A stretch of DNA of 64,000 nt from Pseudomonas sp. TMP9 (GTDB lineage Bacteria > Pseudomonadota > Gammaproteobacteria > Pseudomonadales > Pseudomonadaceae), in the NCBI RefSeq assembly GCF_037943105.1, contig NZ_CP149803.1, forward strand, positions 1,426,001 to 1,490,000, in the 5' to 3' direction. The position numbers and the translations under genes were made by a program. Below are positions 8,485-15,984 of the stretch, piece after piece. Positions within the stretch are counted from its first letter, which is position 1, and each line of letters starts with the position of its first letter. The notes below the pieces were generated by a model that saw only the letters and a program-made list of their open reading frames with translations, was not told the DNA's origin and searched no databases.

Positions 8485-8970
8485 ATGAGCAACGCACTTT
8501 TCGATATTCCCGTTACCACCATCAAGGGCGAGCAAAAAACCTTGGCTGATTTCGGCGGCAAAGCCGTATTAGTGGTTAACACCGCCAGCAAGTGCGGTTT
8601 CACCACGCAGTACAAGGGTTTGGAAAATGTTTGGCAGCAATACAAGGATCAAGGCTTGGTTGTGTTGGGCTTTCCCTGCAACCAGTTCGGCAAGCAAGAG
8701 CCCGGCGATGAGGGCGCGATTTCTGAGTTTTGCGAGCTTAATTTCGGTGTGAGCTTTCCATTGTTCAAAAAAGTGGATGTGAATGGCGGCGCTGCCCACC
8801 CGCTGTTCGTCAACCTAAAGAAAAGCGCGCCGGGCTTGCTGGGCAGCCAGGGGATTAAGTGGAATTTCACCAAGTTTCTGCTGAGTGCTGATGGTCAGGT
8901 CATTAAGCGTTTCGCCCCCACCACTAAGCCTGAAGACATGACTGCCGAGATTGAAGCGTTACTGAAATGA
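8485..8970 (+). CDS. gpx: Glutathione peroxidase family thiol peroxidase
   Basis: A 161-residue peroxidase that reduces organic hydroperoxides with glutathione or thioredoxin. The peroxidatic cysteine is Cys37 in NTASKCGFT. The second conserved cysteine and active-site Gln lie in LGFPCNQFGKQEPG (Cys65), and the Trp/Asn of the tetrad are in WNFTKFLL. It has Cys, not selenocysteine. ATG 8485 is chosen because AGGAT lies at 8473-8477; an earlier in-frame ATG at 8440 falls inside the promoter. It overlaps ospR by an ATGA, so the pair is an operon (PA2826-PA2825 order). Confidence 0.93.
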   Translation: MSNALFDIPVTTIKGEQKTLADFGGKAVLVVNTASKCGFTTQYKGLENVWQQYKDQGLVVLGFPCNQFGKQEPGDEGAISEFCELNFGVSFPLFKKVDVNGGAAHPLFVNLKKSAPGLLGSQGIKWNFTKFLLSADGQVIKRFAPTTKPEDMTAEIEALLK

Positions 8971-9440
8971 GCACCGAAATCCTGCCCGTAGAGGAGGGGT
9001 TGCAGCTGGATAATCAGCTATGCTTCAAGCTCTACGCGGCTTCACGGGCGGTGATTCGTGCGTACAAGCCGATGCTTGATCAGCTAGGCCTGACCTACCC
9101 GCAGTACCTGGCCATGCTGGTGCTGTGGGAGTGGCAACAACAGCCGCCCGTGCTGCCGACTGTCAAGGCGCTGGGCGAGCGTTTATTGCTGGATTCCGGC
9201 ACGCTTACCCCGCTGCTAAAGCGTTTGGAGCTGCAAGGCTTGCTGCAGCGCAAGCGCTCGGTCAGTGATGAGCGCGAGGTGCATCTGGGGTTAACGCCGC
9301 TCGGCTGGGCTTTACGAGAACAGGTGCTGCCGCTTAAAAGCCAGCTGCTGTGCGAGCGCGGCGTTGATCTGGATGCAGTTGCCGCGCTGCGCCGCAAAGT
9401 GGGGTTGCTGCTGGATCAGTTTGTTTTGTCCAGCCACTGA
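8967..9440 (+). CDS. ospR: MarR/OhrR-family redox regulator OspR
   Basis: A 157-residue winged-helix repressor. The reactive cysteine expected for OhrR-type sensors is Cys19 (LDNQLCFKLY), and a second cysteine, Cys129, could make a disulfide. The DNA-recognition region spans about 64-105 and includes the wing segment RKRSVSDEREVHLGLTPLG. In P. aeruginosa OspR represses the adjacent glutathione peroxidase and affects pigment and virulence. Here the gene overlaps gpx by four bases, and a perfect palindrome lies in the shared promoter, consistent with autoregulation. Its 3' end overlaps the 3' end of the convergent sagS by 25 bases. Confidence 0.92.
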   Translation: MSTEILPVEEGLQLDNQLCFKLYAASRAVIRAYKPMLDQLGLTYPQYLAMLVLWEWQQQPPVLPTVKALGERLLLDSGTLTPLLKRLELQGLLQRKRSVSDEREVHLGLTPLGWALREQVLPLKSQLLCERGVDLDAVAALRRKVGLLLDQFVLSSH

Positions 9441-11728
9441 TTAAGCAGGGCCGCCAGCTCATTTTTGCGAAAGGGTTTGGCCAAGTAATCGTCCATTCCC
9501 GCCACGCGGCAACGCTCGCGCTCATCGGACAGTGCGTTGGCCGTGAGTGCAATGATGGGCAGGCCGGCAAACTCGGGTTTCTGACGAATCCGGCGGGTGG
9601 CTTCATAGCCATCCATGATCGGCATATTGCAATCCATCAGGACCAAATCAACCGCGTGTATTTCCAGAAGATTCAAGGCTTCTGCGCCGTGCTTGGCCAG
9701 CAAAACGTCACAGCCAAGTTTGCCCAGCATCCCTTTGGCGACTAACTGATTGACCGCATTGTCTTCGACCAGCAACACCCGGGCTTGCCGGTTACGCGGC
9801 GGCTCACTGGGTGGCGTAGCGGTTTCTGCCTCGACTTGGCCGAGGGCGCGCCGCACAGCCAGTAGCAGCGCTTGACGCGACAGCGGCCGAGCCAGTTGTT
9901 CAATCGGCGCCAAAGGCTGCACCTGCTCGTGGCTAAGAAAATTGCCATAGGCGCTAACCAGAAGAATGGGTAAACGGGTAAGCGCGCGCAACTCATGCAG
10001 GCGCTGTGGGCAATCGCTAATCAGCACATCGCCCTCAAGCGTATCAACGGCTGCATCAGCGTTGAGGTGCTGATAATGCAGGCCCCAGCTAGGCAACAGG
10101 CTCGCCAGTTGTTCGCTGAGCCCTGAGCTGGCTGAGCTTAGGCCGATAATGCGCCCGTGCAGCTGAGGTGGTTGCGCAGGGCTGCTTTGGCTGGGCAGTG
10201 GCAGGTCAACGCAGAAGCTGCTGCCAATGCCCTCCTTGGTATCTAGGCTGAGCGTGCCATGCATGGCCTCGCAGAGACGGCGCGTTAGGGCTAAGCCCAA
10301 GCCGGTGCCGCCAAATTGCCGAGTAATACCGACCTCAGCCTGTGAGAAGGGATGGAAAATCCTCACCTGGGCGTCTTCGGCGATGCCGATTCCAGTGTCG
10401 CGCACAATGATTCGGACCCCGCATGCTCGTGCTGCAACGTAGATATCAACACGACCGGTGCGGGTGAATTTTAAGGCGTTAGACAGCAGGTTACTGACCA
10501 CTTGGCGGACTCGAGTGGGGTCACCGAGACGCCGGTTGTGCAGCCGCGGGTCGATCAAGCAGGTCAGCTCAACGTCGTGGGCAGCGTTCTGTGAAAGCAA
10601 GGTGGCGGTTTCCTCGACCAAGGCGCCGATATCGAAGGGTATGTGCTCAAGCTCCAGCTGCCCGGCTTCAAATTTTGACAAATCGAGGATGTCGTTGAGC
10701 AGGTCGACCAGGACCTTGCCGGAGTCGTGAGCAATAGAAAGTTGCTGGCGTTGTTCGTTATCCAATGGTCCGTCCATGGACAACGCAAGCATTCCCAGCA
10801 GGCCATTGAGTGGGGTGCGAATCTCATGGCTCATATTGGCCAAGAACGCTGAACGGGCCTGGGCCATGTCCAGTGCAATCCGTTTAGCCGCTTCCAGTTC
10901 TCGGTTAGCGTCGAGCAGATTGCGGTTGGCGGTTTCCAGTTGTTCGGTACGCGCCGAAACGCTATTTTCCAGCTCGGCCAAATAGCGGGTTAAACGTTCT
11001 TCGGCGTTTTGGCGTTGTTCAATCTCACTGGCGATGCTGGTCAACTGGCGGTTGGTCACATCGACCAGCACGCCGATCTCGTCGCGCTCATGCTTGGGCG
11101 GGTAAGGCAGGTTGGTATGCTTGGGGTTGCGCAGGTCGCGCTCACTGAGTGCGCGGATAAAGCCTGTCAGCGGCTTGGTCAGCATAAAGTAAAAGAGCAC
11201 CAGCAAAATCAGTGAGAGCAACAAGCTGCGGGCGAAACCGGTGACAAAGGTCAGCAGCGAGCGACGCAGAAAATGGCTGCCAAACGCATAGGTGTCCACT
11301 TCAAGGCTCAGCGTGCCCAATGATTCAGCGGGCGAGTGGCTGACGAACAGGGCTGTCTCGAAGTGTCGACGCTCGCCAAAGATGAAGTCGCTGAGGAGTC
11401 GGTAGGGGCTTTGCATCGCTGGCCGGCTGACGCTGGCCAAGTTCAGCTGGTTATTGTCGATGATTTGCGCGCTGATTACGGCGGGGGAGCGTAGCAGGCC
11501 CAACACCAGCTCTTGGGCCAGTTCAGCGTCGATGTTATAGGCGATGCGTGCAGCCGGATTGTGGCTGATTTCCATCAGCGCGTTAATCTCGCGGTCAATC
11601 GAGGCGTCTTCGCTGGCATAATCAGTGCCCACTTGGAACACGCTCAGTGCTGTGCCGAGGATAAAAGCGACCAACACGGTCAGGCTGGCTTGTTTAAATG
11701 ACAGACGTTGGGTGAGTGCTATATCCAT
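9416..11728 (-). CDS. sagS: Hybrid sensor histidine kinase SagS
   Basis: A 770-residue hybrid kinase. TM1 (about 12-33) and TM2 (about 158-184) frame a periplasmic sensor region. A HAMP-like segment and coiled coil follow, then the HisKA with MSHEIRTPLNG (His301), a HATPase with DTGIGI and GGTGLGLAL, a degenerate receiver-like stretch (about 523-640), and a true receiver with phospho-Asp in VLMDCNMPIMDGYEA (Asp699). There is no C-terminal HPt. Domain order, length and position beside ospR match SagS (PA2824), which in P. aeruginosa passes signals to HptB and controls the switch to biofilm growth. A TTG at 11764 would add 12 residues; the ATG is preferred. Confidence 0.85.
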   Translation of the reverse strand: MDIALTQRLSFKQASLTVLVAFILGTALSVFQVGTDYASEDASIDREINALMEISHNPAARIAYNIDAELAQELVLGLLRSPAVISAQIIDNNQLNLASVSRPAMQSPYRLLSDFIFGERRHFETALFVSHSPAESLGTLSLEVDTYAFGSHFLRRSLLTFVTGFARSLLLSLILLVLFYFMLTKPLTGFIRALSERDLRNPKHTNLPYPPKHERDEIGVLVDVTNRQLTSIASEIEQRQNAEERLTRYLAELENSVSARTEQLETANRNLLDANRELEAAKRIALDMAQARSAFLANMSHEIRTPLNGLLGMLALSMDGPLDNEQRQQLSIAHDSGKVLVDLLNDILDLSKFEAGQLELEHIPFDIGALVEETATLLSQNAAHDVELTCLIDPRLHNRRLGDPTRVRQVVSNLLSNALKFTRTGRVDIYVAARACGVRIIVRDTGIGIAEDAQVRIFHPFSQAEVGITRQFGGTGLGLALTRRLCEAMHGTLSLDTKEGIGSSFCVDLPLPSQSSPAQPPQLHGRIIGLSSASSGLSEQLASLLPSWGLHYQHLNADAAVDTLEGDVLISDCPQRLHELRALTRLPILLVSAYGNFLSHEQVQPLAPIEQLARPLSRQALLLAVRRALGQVEAETATPPSEPPRNRQARVLLVEDNAVNQLVAKGMLGKLGCDVLLAKHGAEALNLLEIHAVDLVLMDCNMPIMDGYEATRRIRQKPEFAGLPIIALTANALSDERERCRVAGMDDYLAKPFRKNELAALLNQWLDKTN

Positions 11729-11828
11729 ATTGGCGGGTCGTTCTCGTGTTGAATTGCCTGCCAAGCATAGCCCATCCGCTTAACAGTTCGACTGAGGCTG
11801 TGCGTCTGAACGATTTTTGGAGTGTGGT

Positions 11829-12722
11829 GTGGATGCGCGTTTAAGTGATTTTTTGTTGCAAGCGCAGGGCGTGCTGGCCCGCCTTGAACCCTTACTGCCG
11901 GCCCTGCGTCCGGCAATAGATTGGCAGCAGAGCCTGGCCGCGCGCTGGCAGCGTGACGGGCGCAGCGGCTTTCTGGCACCCCTTAAGGTCAGCCTAGATG
12001 TAGGTTTGGATGATCTGATCGGCGTGGATCGGCAGCGAAGCCAGTTGGCGCTTAACACTCAGCAGTTTCTCCGCGGCTTGCCGGCCAACCACGCATTGCT
12101 CTGGGGGGCGCGCGGTACAGGCAAGTCATCGCTGGTGCGCGCGCTGTTGGCTGAATATGCAGCGGCTGGGCTGCGCTTGATTGAGATTGAGCGTGATCAT
12201 CTGGCCGATCTACCGCGTATCGTCGAGCAGCTGAGCGACCTGCCGCAGCGTTTTGTGTTGTTCTGCGATGACCTCTCGTTCGAGGCTGGAGAGGGGGATT
12301 ACCGCATGCTGAAAACCGTGCTCGACGGCTCTCTTGAGCGCGCGTCGGATAACGTGTTGCTGTACGCCACGTCCAACCGTCGGTACTTGCTGGCGGAAAA
12401 ACAACGTGACAACGAAAGCTGGCAACGGGTGGATGGCGAGTTGCATCCCAATGAGGCGGTAGAGGACAAGATTGCCTTGTCTGATCGCTTCGGTTTATGG
12501 CTGTCGTTCTACCCCTTTACCCAAGAGCATTTCCTCGATGTGGTGCGTCATTGGGTTGAGGTACACGCGGCGCAGGCAGGCTTGACCTGGCAGTGGAATG
12601 AAACCCTTGAGAAGGCTGCTATTCGCTGGGCTTTGGGCCGCGGTAACCGCAACGGCCGCTGTGCGTATCAATTTGCCCGCGACTGGGTAGGGCTGCAATT
12701 ACTGAGTGAGACTGATGATTGA
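11829..12722 (+). CDS. DUF815 P-loop ATPase
   Basis: A 297-residue AAA-like ATPase of the DUF815 family. Walker A is WGARGTGKSSL and Walker B is RFVLFCDDLSFE. A sensor-1-like ATSNRRYL follows, then DRFGLWLSFYPFTQEHFLDVVRHW, a stretch characteristic of DUF815. The function is not established. GTG at 11829 is chosen for GGAG six bases upstream; a TTG at 11817 is also in frame. Its last eight bases overlap the next gene, so the two are translationally coupled. Confidence 0.82.
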   Translation: MDARLSDFLLQAQGVLARLEPLLPALRPAIDWQQSLAARWQRDGRSGFLAPLKVSLDVGLDDLIGVDRQRSQLALNTQQFLRGLPANHALLWGARGTGKSSLVRALLAEYAAAGLRLIEIERDHLADLPRIVEQLSDLPQRFVLFCDDLSFEAGEGDYRMLKTVLDGSLERASDNVLLYATSNRRYLLAEKQRDNESWQRVDGELHPNEAVEDKIALSDRFGLWLSFYPFTQEHFLDVVRHWVEVHAAQAGLTWQWNETLEKAAIRWALGRGNRNGRCAYQFARDWVGLQLLSETDD

Positions 12723-13197
12723 ATTACAACCAAGCGAACAAGGGCATGAAGACTATCCGTTTTTAGTGATGCAACTGCAGTCACTGCTGGCGGATGAACG
12801 CGACTTTATTGCTAACACGGCGCAATTTTCTGCATTTTTGTTCCAGCAAATCAGCGATCTGAACTGGGCGGGCTTTTACCTGGCAAAGGGCGATGAGCTG
12901 GTGCTAGGACCTTTTCAGGGCAATGTGGCCTGCGTGCGGATCCCCTTTGGTCGCGGTGTGTGCGGCGCGGCGGCGGCTACCGGGAAAACTCAGCGGGTTG
13001 ATGATGTGCATGCATTTGCCGGGCATATCGCCTGCGACAGCGCGTCTAACAGCGAGCTGGTTGTGCCACTGTTTAAAGATGGACGCTTATTCGCCGTGCT
13101 CGACCTCGACAGCCCGTCGCTGGGGCGCTTTAGCGTCGCGGATCAGGCTGGTATTGAACGCCTAGCCGAGGTGTTTGTTGAACTGACCGATTGCTAA
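12715..13197 (+). CDS. msrC: GAF-domain free methionine-(R)-sulfoxide reductase
   Basis: A 160-residue single GAF-domain enzyme that reduces free L-methionine-(R)-sulfoxide. The three redox cysteines are present at 73, 83 and 107 (VACVRIPFGRGVCG and HIACDS). Their spacing of 10 and 24 matches that of the E. coli enzyme (84, 94, 118). The SELVVPL and AVLDLDSP strands are typical. The start overlaps the DUF815 gene by eight bases. Together with msrB and gpx nearby, it supports a local role in repairing oxidised methionine. Confidence 0.9.
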   Translation: MIELQPSEQGHEDYPFLVMQLQSLLADERDFIANTAQFSAFLFQQISDLNWAGFYLAKGDELVLGPFQGNVACVRIPFGRGVCGAAAATGKTQRVDDVHAFAGHIACDSASNSELVVPLFKDGRLFAVLDLDSPSLGRFSVADQAGIERLAEVFVELTDC

Positions 13198-13206
13198 AGC
13201 ACTGAT

Positions 13207-13239
13207 AGCACAGAGCCCGGATAAACCGGGCTCTGTGCT
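13207..13239. terminator. Bidirectional terminator between msrC and GST gene
   Basis: Perfect 14-bp stem (13207-13220 with 13226-13239) and a five-base loop, located between convergent stops at 13197 and 13256. T tracts are short, but the stem is very stable. Confidence 0.8.
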
Positions 13240-13255
13240 GTTGGCAGCTGAGTGC

Positions 13256-13918
13256 TCAGGCCTTGGTGGCCATTTTCGCCAGCATTTTCTGTTCGCCCGG
13301 CAACAGCCCCTGTACCGAGTCACGCGCTGTGATACGCGTGTAATGCGCGCTCAGGTTAGGCCAGCGCTCAGCGTCGAGTTGCTCGCCGCCATGCTGCATA
13401 TTGACCAGCTGGCACGCCAGCGCTAGGTCGGCCAGGGTCAGGCTGTCGCCGACCAGGTATTCGGCCGGGCCAAGGATTTTTTCCAGGTAGTCGAAGTGAG
13501 GCGGTAGTTGCTCATGCAGGGCTTTCTGCACGGTAGCCTCATCACAGGGTTTGCCCATGCTCGGTTTGAGTACACGATTACGGAACACGGTGAACGTGCA
13601 CAGGGGCGCCAGCTCATAGTCTGCGTATTTCTCCAGCCAGCGCACCTGTGCGCGCTGCTCCGGGGTTCGACCCAGCAGATTTGAGCTTTGTGGGTACTTC
13701 TCGTCGAGGTAATGGCAGATCACGCTGGAATCAGCGAGTGTCAATTCGCCGTCTTTAAGGGCGGGAATGCGCTCAAGCGGATTGAGGTCTCTGAACCAAG
13801 CGGGTTGGGCGAACGGCAGGATGATTTCAAGCTTATAGTCCAAGGCCTTCTCGGCCAGCAGCAAGCGGACTTTACGTACGTAAGGCGACAGTGGGGCGCC
13901 GTAAACAGTCAGGCTCAT
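13256..13918 (-). CDS. Glutathione S-transferase family protein
   Basis: A 220-residue cytosolic GST-like protein. The N-terminal thioredoxin-fold domain (MSLTVYGAPLSPYVRKVRLLL) carries the Ser/Pro glutathione-site region and the signature LADSSVICHYLDEKYP. The C-terminal helical domain contains GDSLTLADLALA, the usual GST hydrophobic-core motif. The substrate is unknown. It corresponds in position to the GST at about PA2821. It is convergent with msrC across a shared terminator. Confidence 0.88.
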   Translation of the reverse strand: MSLTVYGAPLSPYVRKVRLLLAEKALDYKLEIILPFAQPAWFRDLNPLERIPALKDGELTLADSSVICHYLDEKYPQSSNLLGRTPEQRAQVRWLEKYADYELAPLCTFTVFRNRVLKPSMGKPCDEATVQKALHEQLPPHFDYLEKILGPAEYLVGDSLTLADLALACQLVNMQHGGEQLDAERWPNLSAHYTRITARDSVQGLLPGEQKMLAKMATKA

Positions 13919-13970
13919 GTGTGGCTCTCATGGTTAGGGCGTTATGGCGCAAACGGCGCGTCGCCGGAGT

Positions 13971-14741
13971 TTAGTCGTAGATGTTCTTTTTCTTCCATTC
14001 GCCATCGCCCCCTAAAGACTCCAAGCCTGCGTCCAGTTCACTGGGTGCATCCGTGCTGGGTTTGCTGGTTTCTAATACCAGTGCATTGGCGTGAGCGAGC
14101 TGTGTTTCGAATTTCTTCAAGGTGTTTTTGTATTGGCCAGGATCAGGTTGCTTACGCAGATACTGAACGCCGCGCTCGAAAGCCAGGCGTGCTTGCCCGG
14201 GTTGGTTCTGTTGCAGTGCCTGCGTGCCAAGGTTGCCGAAAAACTCGATGTGCACTTGGGTCAACATGGTGTGCACCTCTTTAAGCCAGCGCTTGGCCTC
14301 GTTGGTGGCGAGGATGCCGTCTTTGGCGCAGCGAGTCAGTTGGCTGTGCAAGCTTTCTAGTTGAAAACGTACCTCTTTGGCCTTGGCTTCATTGAGGATC
14401 GGCTGTTGCGTGTTTTCGACAGTAATTGCATCGCCTTGGGTCAGCAATAAACGTAATTCCTCGACCCGTGTACGCAACGCTTTGTTGCTTTTATCAAGAG
14501 GCAATATGCGTTCAGCGAAGTGCAACTGCATGCGACTCAAAAGCTGTTTGAGTGGCGGTGTCATCAGCTGGCCTGGCAGTGTTTCGGACAGGGTCTCGCA
14601 GCGGCGCAGGCGATCACCTAAGTCAGCCTTGATCCGCGATTTTTCCAGTTTATTGCTCTCGACCATATGATTGATGTAGGCAATGGCGATCAAAATAAAG
14701 ATGCCTGACACGATCAATACGGTAATCACAAGTGGGGACAT
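13971..14741 (-). CDS. Hypothetical membrane-anchored protein
   Basis: A 256-residue protein with one N-terminal membrane segment (about 3-22) and a cytoplasmic, highly helical body of about 230 residues. I do not recognise a named family. The body contains predicted coiled coil (about 28-110) and a TPR-like helix pair around ALQQNQPGQARLAFERGVQYLRKQ, and ends in a charged tail, GDGEWKKKNIYD. ATG 14741 is chosen because GAGAGG lies nine bases upstream; an in-frame start seven codons earlier is possible. It precedes the GST gene by 52 bases on the same strand. Confidence 0.7.
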   Translation of the reverse strand: MSPLVITVLIVSGIFILIAIAYINHMVESNKLEKSRIKADLGDRLRRCETLSETLPGQLMTPPLKQLLSRMQLHFAERILPLDKSNKALRTRVEELRLLLTQGDAITVENTQQPILNEAKAKEVRFQLESLHSQLTRCAKDGILATNEAKRWLKEVHTMLTQVHIEFFGNLGTQALQQNQPGQARLAFERGVQYLRKQPDPGQYKNTLKKFETQLAHANALVLETSKPSTDAPSELDAGLESLGGDGEWKKKNIYD

Positions 14742-14862
14742 GGGGTGGAGCCTCTCGATCACCGGTTTTTCGCCCGAGTGTAATGCCTTAGCTGTTAGGC
14801 TGATAGAGCCGCCTCATATTCGCCGCTGAAGTCGTTGATTTATATAATTTTTAACATGGAGG

Positions 14863-14891
14863 TTGACGGACCTTTCAAGGCTCCATAGAAT
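14863..14891 (+). promoter_or_regulatory. Promoter of the tRNA-Glu/tRNA-Gly operon
   Basis: TTGACG (14863-14868) and TAGAAT (14886-14891) are 17 bases apart, followed by a GC-rich discriminator (GCGCGCC), which is typical of stringently controlled stable-RNA promoters. It lies 75 bases upstream of the first tRNA. Confidence 0.85.
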
Positions 14892-14966
14892 GCGCGCCAC
14901 TTCGTAGCGCAATGCCTCAGGGCAAAACGCGATGAAGCCGGATAGAAGTTGTAGTTTCCGGGCTGC

Positions 14967-15042
14967 GTCCCCTTCGTCTAGTGGCCTAGGACACCGCCCT
15001 TTCACGGCGGTAACAGGGGTTCGAGTCCCCTAGGGGACGCCA
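14967..15042 (+). tRNA. tRNA-Glu (TTC), copy 1
   Basis: A 76-base cloverleaf with encoded CCA. The anticodon loop CTTTCAC gives anticodon TTC at 15001-15003; the acceptor arm starts GTCCCCT and pairs with AGGGGAC. Confidence 0.97.
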
Positions 15043-15080
15043 CTTTTTTATGAAGTGTGCTGCAAAAAACCAAGTTGTAT

Positions 15081-15156
<76 letters not shown>

Positions 15157-15199
15157 TATTCGGATGATTTGCTCAGGCAAATCACCAGCAAGTTCCAAG

Positions 15200-15275
15200 G
15201 TCCCCTTCGTCTAGTGGCCTAGGACACCGCCCTTTCACGGCGGTAACAGGGGTTCGAGTCCCCTAGGGGACGCCA
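15200..15275 (+). tRNA. tRNA-Glu (TTC), copy 2
   Basis: Identical in sequence to copy 1 over all 76 bases. The flanking spacers differ from those of copy 1. Confidence 0.97.
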
Positions 15276-15302
15276 TTTTTGTTGTTGCTACAGGCTGTAA
15301 TT

Positions 15303-15378
<76 letters not shown>

Positions 15379-15400
15379 TATTTGAAAGAAAACAGCAAAA

Positions 15401-15428
15401 ACGCCGCTCGCTGAGCGGCGTTTTTTTT
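15401..15428 (+). terminator. Terminator of the tRNA operon
   Basis: Nine-bp stem ACGCCGCTC / GAGCGGCGT with a three-base loop, followed by a run of eight T (15421-15428). Confidence 0.93.
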
Positions 15429-15448
15429 GTGCGGATTTTGCCCGTCAA

Positions 15449-15478
15449 AAAGCCCGCCGGTGACGCCGTGCGGGCTTT
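15449..15478 (-). terminator. Terminator of the PA2817-family gene
   Basis: Nine-bp stem AAAGCCCGC / GCGGGCTTT (15449-15457 with 15470-15478). On the minus strand it is followed by a T run, 20 bases beyond the stop at 15498. Confidence 0.85.
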
Positions 15479-15497
15479 AACGTTTTAGCGGAGTTGT

Positions 15498-15908
15498 TTA
15501 GTGCTTACTGGCTTGGGTGGGCATGGCCAGCAGCTGCTTTTCTCGGTTCCAGTCGAAGGGTTCATCGTTTTCTGCAGCGTAAAAGCGCCGCTCTTCGAGG
15601 GTCTGGTACATCTCGATTTCTTCGTCTGGCATAAAGTGCAGGCAGTCCCCACCAAAAAACCACAGCAGGTCGCGCGGTATCAGGTGGGCAATTTGTGGGT
15701 AGCGTTGGAATATCTGGCTGATCAGGTCCTGGCCCAGATAAAGGCTAGCTTCCGGGTCATTGGGCAGGTCGCTGAGCAATTCGTCGTAGCGTTCTAAATA
15801 CATGGCGTGGCTGTCATCGAGAATCTGCTCGGCTTCACCCAGTGCTACCAAGATGGTGCGCACGTGCTGGAGCAGGGCGAGGTGGTGGTCGATGTGAACG
15901 TTGGCCAT
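15498..15908 (-). CDS. PA2817-family conserved protein
   Basis: A 136-residue soluble, acidic protein starting MANVHIDHHLALLQHVRTILVAL. It matches the family named after PA2817 of P. aeruginosa, which has no established function. The core LIPRDLLWFFGGDCLHFMPDEEIEMYQTLEERR is the recognisable part. There is no signal peptide or membrane segment. It lies downstream of fadE on the same strand, 76 bases after its stop, so it may be co-transcribed. Confidence 0.8.
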   Translation of the reverse strand: MANVHIDHHLALLQHVRTILVALGEAEQILDDSHAMYLERYDELLSDLPNDPEASLYLGQDLISQIFQRYPQIAHLIPRDLLWFFGGDCLHFMPDEEIEMYQTLEERRFYAAENDEPFDWNREKQLLAMPTQASKH

Positions 15909-15984
15909 GGGGCAAATCCTGTAGGTAAAACGGGCGGCGCAGTATAAAGCCGGCGCAGCCCGCTGTCCTGATTGAGGTTTATCC

